Shown here: piece after piece, positions 12,974 through 23,500 of the stretch
Numbering within the stretch: the first letter of the stretch is position 1
How the letters are laid out: each line of letters opens with the position of its first letter
From: Chrysopilus asiliformis
Lineage: Eukaryota; Arthropoda; Insecta; Diptera; Rhagionidae
Assembly: GCA_964034945.1 (NCBI GenBank)
Contig: OZ035960.1
Span: 34,340,368 to 34,404,367, forward strand
DNA length: 64,000 nt
Direction: 5' to 3'
Position numbers and translations under genes: made by a program
The notes under the pieces: generated by a model
Told to the model about the DNA's origin: nothing
Seen by the model: only the letters and a program-made list of their open reading frames with translations
Database searches by the model: none

Positions 12974-13168
12974 TCAAAAAACATGGTAAGCTTTCATCTT
13001 CCCCTTTATGAAATATATAAGCTTTTGTTTGAGGTACAAAATATTTCCTTTTTCTGGTTTAACCAAAGGAAAACATTTCAAAGACTTGGAGGGAACATAT
13101 TCTTTTAGGGCATTGGCGTAGAAGTCTAGTGAAGCATAAGGAAGAGCAGGTCGATTGTTAAGATTCAT
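12974..13168 (-). CDS. Small open frame, 64 codons, unknown
   Basis: An ATG-initiated frame on the minus strand with a mixed, non-repetitive composition (starts MNLNNRPALPYASLDFYANA, then lysine-rich). No signal peptide, membrane segment or known motif. It lies just beside the hAT-type insertion at 13206. It could be a chance frame or a remnant. Very low certainty. Confidence 0.15.
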   Translation of the reverse strand: MNLNNRPALPYASLDFYANALKEYVPSKSLKCFPLVKPEKGNILYLKQKLIYFIKGKMKAYHVF

Positions 13169-13777
13169 TTATGGATTCACAGTCATCGTTCGTCTCCATC
13201 CTAATTAGAGCATTCAATCCCGGGTACCCGAAACCCGGGTACCCGGGAATCCCGGCCATTTTCTGGAACCGAAAACCGGGTTTGAATTGGCTAAAATTAC
13301 CCGGTTTTCGGTGCTGAAAGCAAGCAATTTCTTACATGCTAAAATATCAAAATACTGTTCGTTCGCTGCTGAATATGTACGAAATACATATTTGTAAGTA
13401 CATATTTTTGTTAATAATAACTGTAAATTAAAAGATTAATGCAAAATTAAGCCATCCGATTACATTTTCTTTACAAAGTCTCTTTAAAACAACGACAATA
13501 TAATAGATTTATATGCGCTCACAGAAAGTATTAAATTTCCTGTAAAGTTAAAATGGATTTTTAATTTATAGACAGGGAACAACTATTATATAGAATGGAA
13601 AATAAGACCTTTCCTCATTAACTTCCACTAGAGTAAGCACTACACTATAGAAATTGGTTTTGTTGTCTTACACAGGGACTACATTAGGTTTTATTTCTGG
13701 TATACTAGCTGGTTCACCAAAAATAATAGCCTACTAGTTTTTTTTTGCGTGGGCCAATTCTGGTATGACATTTCAGT

Positions 13778-13945
13778 ATGATTTTGAATTTTGACATGTC
13801 GTTAAACCGCGAACAGATAATTAAAATTGCCAAAATATTGGCTTTAAAATGTTTGGAGGAAGAAGAACTTTTGATAAATTTGAAAAAACGAAGACAATAT
13901 TGGGTAAATCCCTTTTTAGCATTACGGGATAAATATGATATCGAA
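13778..13945 (+). pseudogene. Harbinger transposase, N-terminal fragment
   Basis: The frame opens with ATG at 13778 and carries AKILALKCLEEEE followed by KKRRQYWVNPFLALRDKY. The RRQYWVNPF word corresponds to the conserved N-terminal RR-YWV-P segment of PIF/Harbinger transposases. The catalytic DDE region is absent: after about codon 56 the frame runs into DNA belonging to the opposite-strand gene. Clearly a deletion remnant of the element at 13671-14513. Confidence 0.7.
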
Positions 13946-13949
13946 GCGA

Positions 13950-14176
13950 AATATGATATACGAACGAATTCCTTTCATTTTCTTTTTCACACTTTCCACA
14001 GTTAAACTCAATTCTTTGGCAATATTTTCCCATGATCTTTTTTTCAAATCAATTCTTCGATAATTATTTGATTTTGAATTCCACAACCATTCTTTTTCGC
14101 GAAAAATATTTATCAATTTAATAATTTCGCTCCGTGAAAATTTCGTTTCCGCCATTTTAATCAATTGAAATGTCAA
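13950..14176 (-). pseudogene. Harbinger Myb/MADF-like protein, N-terminal fragment
   Basis: On the minus strand the ATG at 14176 (or the later one after QLIK) starts a frame with EIIKLINIFREKEWLWNS, then YRRIDLKKRSWENIAKEL and VESVKKKMKGIRS. This is the tryptophan-spaced helix pattern of a Myb/SANT-like (MADF) DNA-binding domain, essentially complete at about residues 12-70. Harbinger elements carry such a second protein, which helps transposase reach the nucleus and bind DNA. The frame breaks at the deletion junction shared with the transposase fragment. Confidence 0.75.
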
Positions 14177-14181
14177 AATCT

Positions 14182-14372
14182 GGAGTGATATTCCATAACT
14201 TGCTTCAAGCGTTTTTATCGAGTTAGAAGAAAAAGTAGTATTCGCTAGCTCTGTTTTGCCCTGTCATTTATTTTGGTCGAAACAGAGACAGCGAATACTA
14301 CTTTTACTTCTAACTCGAAACAAACGCTTGTTTCGAGTTAGAAGAAAAAGTAAAGTTACGGAATTCCACTCC
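14182..14372. repeat. Inverted repeat (foldback unit) inside the Harbinger
   Basis: The arms begin GGAGTGATATTCCATAACTT on the left and, read from the other strand, GGAGTGGAATTCCGTAACTT on the right. Further in, TCGAGTTAGAAGAAAAAGTA recurs as an inverted and a direct copy, with a centre near 14260-14270. The whole could fold into a long hairpin. It may be a small MITE that inserted into the Harbinger, or subterminal sequence of the latter. No clear target duplication. Confidence 0.6.
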
Positions 14373-14853
14373 TGGTATACCAGCGCTGTCTACGAAAATG
14401 GTATACCAATGCGGTCTTACCAGAAAAACTGGTAAACCAGATTGGTCCACACAGGCTTTTTAGCGAGCAATTTTGCTGGTATACCAGAAATAAAAGCTAA
14501 TGTAGTCCCTGTGTTACTTCTTCTTTCTGCTGTCATACACTCGATGAAAAAAAAATCAAATATGATGTTTTCTTATAATGCCACCCACAGTCATTCAAAA
14601 TGTGAATTTTTTAACTGTAATTTTCGGATGTACGCTTCCAACGCAAAAATTTTTGTTAGAGCTTTGCTTTCTATAATAGTAATTGTTCCGTGGTATAGGT
14701 TTAAATTTAATGTTGCAATTGCAATTTTTTACTGGTAATTTCTTATTTTTTCTTTACATTTTCAGCACCGGTTCCAGAACCGGGTACCCGGTTCTCGAAG
14801 ATTCTAGCACCGAAACCCGGTTCCTTAAAATTGTCTCGGTGCTGAATGCTATA

Positions 14854-15224
14854 ATCCTAATGTCTTTAATGTACCCTTGACAAGTTTTTTTTTATTTAAG
14901 TTTTGAGCAATTCAAGGCTCCATTGGCAAATAAATTAGTTTGCCAAGGAATCAAGGTCGAATATCGTTTAACTTTTACTGTTTGTCCTGAATTTTAAAAA
15001 GTTTCCATTATCTCAGTGGTGTCAATAAAATATCGGTCAATTTGAGACTTTATCATTATTGGCACCAATTTCCAATGTCTCGTATCACATTCAAAGGATA
15101 ACTTAAAGATTTTGCGTGTTTTTTTAAGGGGAAAAAATCTTAGTTGTTTGGGAACAAGCTTTTAAAATCCGATTTAAAAAAATGTTTGGACAATTTCGAA
15201 ATTCTAAAATTTTTCTATAATATA
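14854..15224. other. Unassigned AT-rich stretch
   Basis: Nothing recognisable between the hAT-type element and the next INE-1-like copy. Confidence 0.6.
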
Positions 15225-15625
15225 AAAACATAACAAAAGCTATAATTGTCAATCTGGCCATCATTGGAGACCCGTATGGTGATATTCGTATCAAAATTCG
15301 AACTGCTGTACCAAAATTTCATTTGAATTCAAATTTTCCAATAAGATTTTTGTAAGACTTGTTCCAATCGGATTTTGATGTATGGGAGTTTTATGTAGAA
15401 TCATATTTTAAATAACTTTTGTTCTTGCACTTTTTTGATAGGATGCACAGTTTTTGAGATATTCGCGAAAAACATTTTCGTTCCTATGGGGGGTACCCCC
15501 CCCCCCCCCCCCCCCCTAATGGTCCATTTTTGCCCATTAACGAACTTAGCCTCAAATTTTACGAAAAACGGATCTGCGCAAAATTTCAAGTCTCTAGCTC
15601 AATCCATGCGCCCACAATCCGCGCC

Positions 15626-15659
<34 letters not shown>

Positions 15660-15807
15660 GGACGGACGGACGGACATGCAAAATTCATTTTTTTTTATCA
15701 TTCTAAACACACTGGTGTAATTCATTTTTGTGTGTGATGACGGGATCTTGGCGTTACAAACGGTAAGGCAAAGTTAATATACCCTTTGGTTTCACCATAC
15801 GGGTATA
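15225..15807 (-). mobile_element. INE-1-like element, full length, with a 21-C run
   Basis: Complete copy in reverse: CATAACAAAAGCTATAATTG at the low-coordinate end and the TATACCC/GGGTATA pair at the high end (15801-15807). The 3' hairpin here is imperfect (TTGTCAATCTGGCCA). The internal (ACAG/ACGG)n microsatellite is at 15625-15675. The GGTACC core found in all copies is here followed by a run of about 21 C (15496-15516) instead of the usual 5-7. Confidence 0.85.
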
Positions 15808-16013
15808 ATGAAAAGAAATGTATTTTTAAACTGCCTGACAAAACCTTTCAATGGTTCTGATAGGATAAATAGTGTGCGATTTAAATTTGAATTGTGAAAT
15901 TTCGTAATATTCTTAATGAAAGTTTTACTTAAAACGAATATCAAAACAAGTTAAATTTTCAATTTACATATAAAAAAGGGGGGAAAACAAATTAAAACTA
16001 AAAAGGAAAAAAT

Positions 16014-16121
16014 CTCCCCAGCAAGGAATCGAACCTTGGTTACTCGCGCTAAATCTTATTTGAACGGTTTATTTATTATTATTTCCATAAGGCGAGCGTA
16101 CTGCCACTATACTACCGGGGA
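16014..16121 (-). tRNA. Intron-containing tRNA gene, nominal anticodon UAU
   Basis: Read on the minus strand from 16121: acceptor TCCCCGG pairs over seven positions (one G-U) with CTGGGGA before the discriminator G at 16014. The D-arm is GTAT-AGTGGCA-GTAC. The anticodon stem CTCGC/GCGAG closes a loop beginning CTTATG, then a 37-nt AT-rich intron, then C. The variable loop is TAAC and the T-arm is CAAGG-TTCGATT-CCTTG. The A box resembles TAGTATAGTGG, the B box is GGTTCGATTCC, and a T6 Pol III terminator follows directly. The intron contains ATAAG, which can pair with CTTAT in the loop, as in genuine tRNA introns. With the intron at the usual 37/38 site the anticodon reads UAU (Ile), but the body looks more like Asp or Gly tRNA and residue 37 is G, so isotype and function are uncertain. 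Confidence 0.65.
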
Positions 16122-16886
16122 CTGTGTACATGGCTTGCAAAAGAGAATGAAGTGCATCATATTTCTTGTGAGTCATAAACTAAAATTAGCTTATAGTATA
16201 TCTTTGACATGCAAATTCTTAAAGTGATTTAAATTGCCGTTTAATGATTCATAGCCGTTATATATTCAAAATGTTCCATTTTATAGCCTCAGAGAATTAA
16301 AATTAAAAACTTTTTAGAGAAAATATTATTAAAAACAAAAAACCCAATTTAAAAGTTTTGAAAAACCCGCGAGTATAAAAATATAGTAGGGGAGACTGGG
16401 GTATTCTGGACCACGGGGAATTGCGGACCAGCGTCATTTTTTTTCCCCTAGTAGTGGTTGGTAGCTGCAAATAACTGTAATCAGTTTGCCTCATGTTAAG
16501 CTAATTTTCCTAACAGTACTCGACTTGTGTATACGCACTATCACCTCGCTTCGATAGCAAATAGAAAAGTGATACTTCGAAATTTTTTTTTTCACTTTTT
16601 GTTTCGCTTAAATTTAACCACATTTTTCGAGAATCAACTCAAGTAAATATATTGATAATATTCGCGGCGCCTTAAGCATTCGACACTGACAAGAAATTTT
16701 GCATGAAGTTTGCATTGTGTTACTAATAGCTGCCATATTGTAAAAAAGAGCATTCGGGGAATTGTGGACCACTTTTGTCGGGGAATTATGGACCACTCAA
16801 TTCTTGACATTTGACAAGCAAACTTCGTGTATTTGATGCATATAAGTGTTTTTTCATGCAAAAACACAGCATTAGATTTTCGGCAA

Positions 16887-17274
16887 TCATACTAATATAT
16901 AAAAATGAGTTGGTGTATGTCTGTCTGTCTGTCTGTTCCTCTTTCACGCAAAAACGGCTGAACCGATTGACTTGAAATTTGGCATGAGTGTCTGTGGTAG
17001 TTCTGGTTCCAACATAGGAATACGGAAAAGTAGCGCGAGGGGTGGGGGGAGTAAGGGGAGGGGGTAAAGTGATTTCGAAACTTAGTTTTCCCTCTATGTT
17101 ACTCTTTCGCGGGGAAACTACTGAACCGATTGGCCTGAAATTTGGCATAGATGTTCGTCGTCGGTCCAGCCCCAACATAGACCCATTAAAAAGTTTTTAA
17201 GTTCTTTCCGGTTTTCTTCGTATTCTAAAATTTAGACAAAAAGCTTAACGCGTCGTTGCCGGTATACAAGCTAG
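16887..17274 (+). mobile_element. Non-autonomous Helitron, precise A/T insertion
   Basis: Begins TCATACTAATATATAAAAAT after an A and ends GGTATACAAGCTAG before a T, which is the Helitron insertion rule (5' TC, 3' CTAG, between A and T, no duplication). The inside has a GTCT repeat and the two copies of CCGATTGRCTTGAAATTTGG-like text at about 16965 and 17125. A short stem AACG-CGT-CGTT lies just before the 3' end. It sits cleanly in the pogo-like element, so its empty site can be read directly. Confidence 0.8.
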
Positions 17275-17279
17275 TTTCT

Positions 17280-17614
17280 AAATCGGCCGTTTTGACATCG
17301 CCAGAGGATGTAAATGACCTTCGTGAGAAGGCTGATATGAAGCGAAAGAGATTGGAGAGAAAAGGTGATAAACCATAATCGAAAAAGCAAAAAGATCGTG
17401 TCAAATCGAAGACATCACAGAAGAAACAACCATCTTCAACCTATTGTGAGGTGGAAGAATACATCGATTTCTGCATAATTTGTAAGAAAAATATGCCAAA
17501 AAAATGAACCGCCGAAATACCATCCATTGCAACGTGTGCGATCGAGCTGTTCACTTGGGATGCTCCGGAATGACTGCAAGTTACTGGACTTGCGAACATT
17601 GCGTTTCGGACTGA
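17280..17614 (+). pseudogene. Pogo-type transposase C-terminus with PHD-like zinc domain
   Basis: A frame from about 17295 reads SPEDVNDLREKADMKRKRLE, then lysine-rich sequence, then DFCIICKKNM. After a one-base slip in an A7 run near 17500 it continues NTIHCNVCDRAVHLGC and WTCEHC to a TGA at 17612-17614. The cysteine/histidine order CxxC, CxxC, HxxC, CxxC matches a C4HC3 PHD-like finger, as at the end of several insect pogo-derived transposases. One in-frame TAA (after the GDKP tetrapeptide) and the slip show it is broken. The DDD catalytic part is gone. Confidence 0.65.
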
Positions 17615-18226
17615 TTTTCATTGCAATTTTTCACTTCATTTCACTTTGTCTGTTATATAATAAATATATGAATCAAAAAAAAAAGTTTGTCTATCACATT
17701 TTTCCATTTTTAATCGATTTACAAAGTGGTCCACAATACCCCGAGATTTTTCAAAATCGCAAAAACGCCATTTTTGCGCCAACTGATAAAATTTGTATAA
17801 TTTAATACAATTTGACGGAACTGCTGTGACCCAAAGAGAGGTTATTTATCGTACTACAAATTCAAGCTTTGAAATTTTCAGAAAAAGTTATTTTTTTACG
17901 ATTTTTTAGCCAAAATGAAAAAGCGGTCCAGAATACCCCACCCTCCCCTATAAAATAATCGTTGAAGTAAATTAAAAAATCTATTTTGTTGTTGAATTTG
18001 TCTAGCAACGCTGTTTTGACGGCCAATTTTAAGTTTACTCCAATCATTATGTTATTATTTTTAAAGAAAATTTTTTATATTTGGAGGTTTTTCAAAAAAA
18101 TCAATTTTTTCACTTTTTTTAAAGAGATTTTGGGATTCTAATATCCGTTGGAAAATTTTCTACCGGCTATTAGTATTTTTTCATATATTTTCAGGTTCAC
18201 ATTTTTTTCCAAGCAATTTTCATCAA

Positions 18227-18783
18227 AAACATAACAAAAGCTATAATTGCCAATCTGGCAATCATTGGAGACCCGTATGGTGATATTCGTATCAAAATTC
18301 GAACAGTTGTACCAAAATTCCACTTTGAATTCAAACTTTCCAATAAGATTTTTTAAAATTTATTCCAATCGGATTTTGATGTATGGGAGTTTTATGTAGA
18401 ATCATATCCTAAATAACTTTTGTTCTTGCACTTTTTTGATAAGATGCACCGTTTTTGAGATATTCACAAAAAACGTTTTCGTTCGTATGGTCCATTTTTG
18501 CCCATGAACGAACTTAGCCTCGCATTTTACGAAAAACGTATCTGCGCAAAATTTCAAGTCTGTAGCTCAATCCGTGCGCCTGCAATCCGCGCCACAGACA
18601 GACGGACTGACGGACGGACAGACGGACAGACGGACAGACAGACGGACGGACATGCAAAATTCATTTTTTTTTATCATTCTAAACACACTGGTGTAATTCA
18701 TTTTTGTGTGCGATGACGAGATCTTGGCGTTACAAACGGTAAGGCAAAGTTAATATACCCTTTGGTTTCACCATACGGGTATA
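18227..18783 (-). mobile_element. INE-1-like element, full length
   Basis: Reverse copy running from CATAACAAAAGC through the hairpin ATTGCCAATCTGGCAAT to the TATACCC/GGGTATA end at 18777-18783. The microsatellite of ACGG/ACAG units is at 18595-18650. This copy lacks the GGGGGGTACCCCCC core present in most others: the text goes straight from TCGTATGG to TCCATTTTTG at 18485-18500, consistent with slippage or deletion at the palindrome. Confidence 0.85.
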
Positions 18784-18988
18784 AAAAGAAAAAAACGGCC
18801 TCGAAATCGGCAAGAATATAAGCCTAGCGAAAACTGCCTTCAAAGAAAATGTACCACGAACATTATCAAATATATTGAATCAACAAATTTTCAATATATT
18901 TTGCAATTGTGGAGTTAATTTTTCTGACACGTTCCGAAAGCATTAAAACGTTTTTAATTTAGTATTTTTAATTTTTGCAAAACAAATA

Positions 18989-20039
18989 CAGTAAAACACA
19001 CTTAAATGCAAAACTAGTGTAATTGCACGCAAAATTTGTGCCTGGAGGATTTTCAAGCATTTTTCATATAAATATACACGGATAAATGAAACACGCTTAA
19101 TTGCAATACATGCTTAAAGGGCTCTCCCCATTGCCAGAATATTTAGTTGCGATAAAATGTAGGGACACACTTATATAACAAAGGCTTGGTAAGAAAGAGA
19201 GAGAACAAAAAAAGCGTACGTCGCCAGATGTCGCTTTTGTAGTTTATTTTATAGGAAGCGTTCGTCGCCAGGTGTCGCTTTGGTGGATGTATTTGAACTG
19301 ACGTACGCTTCCTATAAAATAAACTACAAAAGTAGTCAAAATCTGTCTGATTTTGACAAATGCAGTTTCAAAACTTACAATACAATGAATAACAACGAAT
19401 GTATTTATATTTATTACATGTTTTGGTATACAGACTATAATAATAATAATAACCATTTTTACAGGTAGGAAATTTGAGATATTAGAGGACATACAGATAT
19501 GTGATTCGGAGATGCAAATTGAATGTTTTGGACATGGAATGGAGGTTTAAATTCCTATGATTTTATCCTATAAAACTTTCTATAAAGACTCGTGCCCGTA
19601 TTCTGTCTTTCCCATTGACTATTACAGCTATCTGTATCTTTCTATTTGTCACACATTTTTATCGCAACTAAAATATCCTGGCAATGGAGAGAGCCCATAA
19701 ATGAAACAATTTTCACATTCGCAAAAGTACATGAAATATTACACTCTTAAATGTACATGTGCAAAAATGAAATATAATTACATAAAAAATCTTTTGCACA
19801 CCCCTAATCTGCTTCACTTTACTTCACTTTATTGTTTTATAAAACGAAATGTGATTTTTGTTATTTTTATTTCATAAAATGAATTCTTAATTAGATTCTA
19901 TGTTTTTGTGTAGCCTTGTTGAATTTAAATGTTTATTACAGGAAAATAAAGTTGCATGTTTATCTTTGACTAGCATAATTGAACATAAATGCACCTAAAA
20001 TTCTGCGAAATTCGATGTGCATTTAAGCGTGTTTTACTG
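18989..20039. mobile_element. Tc1/mariner-type element with CAGTAAAACAC ends
   Basis: The left end CAGTAAAACACACTTAAATG and the right end, from the other strand, CAGTAAAACACGCTTAAATG are near-identical. A TA precedes the left end; the right flank reads TGG, so the duplication is damaged. Variants of CTTAAATGCA and TAATTGCA recur inside (19005, 19096, 19745, 19978), perhaps transposase-binding sites. It is interrupted by a second inverted-repeat element at 19119-19696. No transposase remains. Confidence 0.7.
19119..19696. mobile_element. Nested inverted-repeat element, GGGCTCTC ends
   Basis: The ends GGGCTCTCCCCATTGCCAG and, from the other strand, GGGCTCTCTCCATTGCCAG extend into a shared ATATTTTAGTTGCGATAAAA block of about 40 bp. 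Within it, CTTTTGTAGTTTATTTTATA at 19235 returns inverted at about 19312-19331, and GTACGTCGCCAGATGTCGCT is repeated as a near copy at about 19263. It sits inside the CAGTAAAACAC element. No coding capacity; superfamily unknown. Confidence 0.7.
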
Positions 20040-20511
20040 TGGTAGAATAATTTTATCTTTAAATACTATAACTCAAAAAAACTTAAATTTAAATATGGTT
20101 TAGAAAATTTTATTGCTTTCGAACCGAAAATCTTATGAAAAAATCGTAACAATTAACCGCGAAAAATATTGCATTACTGTTTTCTTGTATTCTCTTGCAA
20201 GAAAAGGTGAAACTTATATATAATTTTTAAATTTTCTACAGATTTAAATATTAAATTTTATTCAAATGTCAGCCAATCAAATTCCGTGGCTTGACGTTTC
20301 AGAGGCTGTCAAATCACATAGAAAATTGTTGCACAGGAAAATACATCTTATGAGCTTCACATTCGACTGTTCCTCACTTCAATCAAGTAATTTCCTATTG
20401 GAATCTTGTTTGAAGTGTCTCGTAGTTCATTGATCTCTTATTGGCATTTTCGTTAGTTTAGTCGCAAGTTAGCAAAATTTGAGAAAATTCCCGTAAAAAT
20501 TAAATTTAGCA

Positions 20512-23500
20512 ATGCGGATTCGTTTCAAAGGTGTTCGAAAATTATGGCTGCTGTATTTATTTCTGTTGTTTTTCTCATTCTTCATGTTCGCCATCAGCAT
20601 AAATGTTTACTTACAGAGCATAAATAAATCGGAATTAATTCGGAGGTAAGTTTTCAGAATTTATTCGGAGGTAAAGGATTCGGTTTGGGATTTCATTAAT
20701 TTGTTGTACATATTTTAGGGAACAAGAGGCGCACAAAAGACTTCGGGAGAAAAGCCCGAAAAATATCGTAGCCCACTACATTGGGACGGGGAATCTTTTC
20801 GGGAACATGTCAAAAGGTTTTTCAATAATCCCTCTTTCATTTGCTTTTTAATGTAATTCTATAAAAAAATGTAAAAAGGTGATGGCTTGTTAATTCTATA
20901 AAGTCTACGCTTTTGGTATATGTGCAATTTTTTGCATATCACACTTAAAATAAAGCCAAATAATTTCTTTCAGATGAGTACAATCAGAACAATTTCGCCC
21001 CCGTTGAGTCAGAAGGCGCTTTGGGGAAACCAGTCGTGATTCCTGTTAGGGAAAGTCTCGTCATGCAACGATTCTTTCAAATTCATAACTATAATATTTT
21101 GGCCAGCGATCGGATGCCACTGAATCGAACCGTCCCAGACGTCCGGAAGGCAGAGTAAGTGAAATTTCAGAAATATGCAAATAAGTCTTCAGCAGTGATG
21201 CATTTTTGACGAAGAATCTCTGAACCGTAAATGAATATTTGAAGACTTCGCTGTTAGTCACATTTCCTATCATATTTTTAAAAATATGAGCAAAGTATAC
21301 ACGCAAGTCCTGCATTTCGTCATAAATGATGTCATCATTGGGATTATTTTAGATACACAATGATTTGAAACGAAAAACCCCACAAAAATAATGTCATTCC
21401 CTCTAAATTCTATTACAGATGCTTAGCAAAGAAATACGATGACTTGCCAACAACATCTGTGATAATTGTATTCCACAACGAAGCCTGGTCAGTGCTGCTA
21501 CGAACTGTTTGGAGTGTGATTAATCGTTCGCCAAGGAATGTCTTGAAGGAAATTTTATTAATTGATGACGCAAGTGATAGAAGTAACTTTCGAAATATCA
21601 AATTCTCTTCATATTTACTGAAACTGGTTCTACTTTCTAGCCTACCTTAAGGACGCTCTTGACGGATATGTGTCCAAATTACCAGTTCCGACAAGTGTCC
21701 TTCGCATGCCCACAAGAAAAGGTTTGGTCCCAGCGCGACTTCGTGGCGCGGAGAAAGCGACTGGGGATGTGAGAATTTCTGCCAATTTGCATGTTTGTTT
21801 TAGTATTAAAGTTTTCCTTTTTTTTCAATCTCTTTTAGGTCCTGACCTTTTTAGATGCACACTGCGAATGCTCGCCAGGTTGGCTGGAACCACTTTTAGC
21901 TCGCATTAAGGAGAACCGGAACAACGTTGTGTCGCCAGTCATTGATATAATTTCGGATAATAATTTTGGCTATACGAAAACATTTGAGTTGCATTGGGGT
22001 GCATTTAATTGGCAGCTAAGCTTTAGGTATGATTTTTAATTACAACAGGAATAATATAATCACTGCCGAGCTTGGTTTTGAGTATGCAATAAAGTTCAGA
22101 AAAGCCTTTATCCCCCGTACAACTAAACTTCGTAACAATATTCTTTTATGTATTAAGCTATGCAAATATTTGAAAGACAGGAGTTGCGTTTGAAACAAAC
22201 ATTTAGACAGACAATCAAATGTTGACTTCTTCCTCTCCTTCCTTACATTTTATAATACATGCATTTAAAAAACATTTTTAATAATTTTTAGGTGGTTCGT
22301 ATTAGGTGCTAAACAAATTTTAAAACGTGAACACGATATAACAGAGCCTTTTCCCACTCCCGCCATGGCTGGAGGCCTGTTTTCGATAGACCGTGAATAT
22401 TTTTATGAGATTGGAGCTTACGACGAGAACATGAAGGTAAAAATTATTTACAAAATTAATGTAGAACTATTTATTAGTTATAAAACGAAAGGTGATTTAA
22501 GTGAACGGCGAACTCCGTCTGTCCGTCCGTCTGTGACGCGGATTGCGGGCACACGGATTGAGCTAGACTTGAAATTTCGCGCAGATTTCGTTTTTCGTAA
22601 AATGCAAGGCTAAGTTCGTTAATGGGCAAAAATGGACCATTAGGGGGGGGGGGGGGGGGGTACCCCCCATACGAACGAAAATGTTTTTTGCGAATATATC
22701 AAAAACGGTGCATCTTATCAAAAAAGTGCAAGAACAAAAGTTATTTAGGATATGATTCTACATAAGACTCCCATGCATCAAAATCCGATTGGAATAAATT
22801 TTAAAAAATCTTATTGCAAAGTTTGAATTCAAAGTCAAAAGTTTGACTTCAATGTCAACATACGGGTTTTCAATTGCCAGATCGGCAATTATAGCTTTTG
22901 TTATGCTTTTATCATTCTAAACACACTGGTGTAATTAATTTTTTTGTGTGATGACGGGATCTTGGCGTTACAAACGGTAAGGCAAATCTAATATACCCTT
23001 TGGTTTCACCATACGGGTATAAAAATGGATGTTTGTCTGTCTGTCTGTCTGAGATTACAAAACTCAAAAACTACTGGACCGATTTTTACGCGGTTTGTTG
23101 CAAAATGGTCTGTATTGCCAGGAGCAGGTTTTTAGCTTTGTTAGATTTTCAAAATTCGAAACAGAAGGTCCTGTAAGGATAACGCAAATTTCCTTTTACC
23201 CATTTTTCCCCGGAAAAATTGGCATTATAGGGTTTTTGGGTCGCTGATCACGGCTCTGGTGTTGGAATTTCAAAATTCGAAACGGAAGGTCCTGTAAGGA
23301 TAACGCAAATATCCTTTTTCCAATTTTTCTCTCAAAACTGGCTTTGGGAGGTTTTCAGGGTCGCTGATTACGAATCCGGCGTTTCCGTTTCAATAACTCT
23401 AACGGAGGGTCCTGCAAAGACAATATTTTTTCCCAAAAGTTTTTAAGTTATTTATGGTTTTTTGGCATTCTAAAATTTATACAAAAAACTTTAAGCTGGC

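Larger units (their letters stand above)
13671..14513. mobile_element. PIF/Harbinger element, internally deleted, TTA duplication
   Basis: TTA at 13668-13670 and 14514-14516 flanks terminal inverted repeats of about 40 bp that begin CACAGGGACTACATTAG and continue with TTTTATTTCTGGTATAC. TTA duplications and a two-gene layout mark PIF/Harbinger. Both genes survive only as N-terminal pieces: a transposase start on plus (13778-13945) and a Myb/MADF-like protein start on minus (13950-14176). They face each other across a deletion junction near 13945-13965. A further inverted repeat lies at 14182-14372. Inserted inside the hAT element, so it is the younger of the two. Confidence 0.85.
13206..14853. 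mobile_element. hAT-type element with 8-bp duplication, interrupted by a Harbinger
   Basis: ATCCTAAT stands at both 13198-13205 and 14854-14861. The ends between them are TAGAGCATTCA and, from the other strand, TATAGCATTCA. Just inside are CCCGGGTACCCG-type blocks (13220-13250) mirrored by ACCGGGTACCCGG at 14780-14792. An 8-bp target duplication with TAGAG-like ends is typical of hAT. Subtracting the Harbinger at 13671-14513 and its duplicated TTA, the host element is about 800 bp and codes for nothing I recognise. Confidence 0.8.
16389..17948 (+). mobile_element. Pogo-like DNA transposon, degraded, TA-flanked
   Basis: Inverted ends GGGGAGACTGGGGTATTCTG at 16389 and, from the other strand, GGGGAGGGTGGGGTATTCTG at 17948, with TA on both sides. 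The words GGGGAATTGTGGACCAC and GTGGTCCACAATACCCCG recur inside. It contains the C-terminal remnant of a transposase with a PHD-like zinc domain (17280-17614). A 388-bp Helitron at 16887-17274 has inserted within it. The catalytic region is missing. The pogo assignment rests on the TA duplication and on the zinc-domain tail known from insect pogo/jerky-type proteins. Confidence 0.7.
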
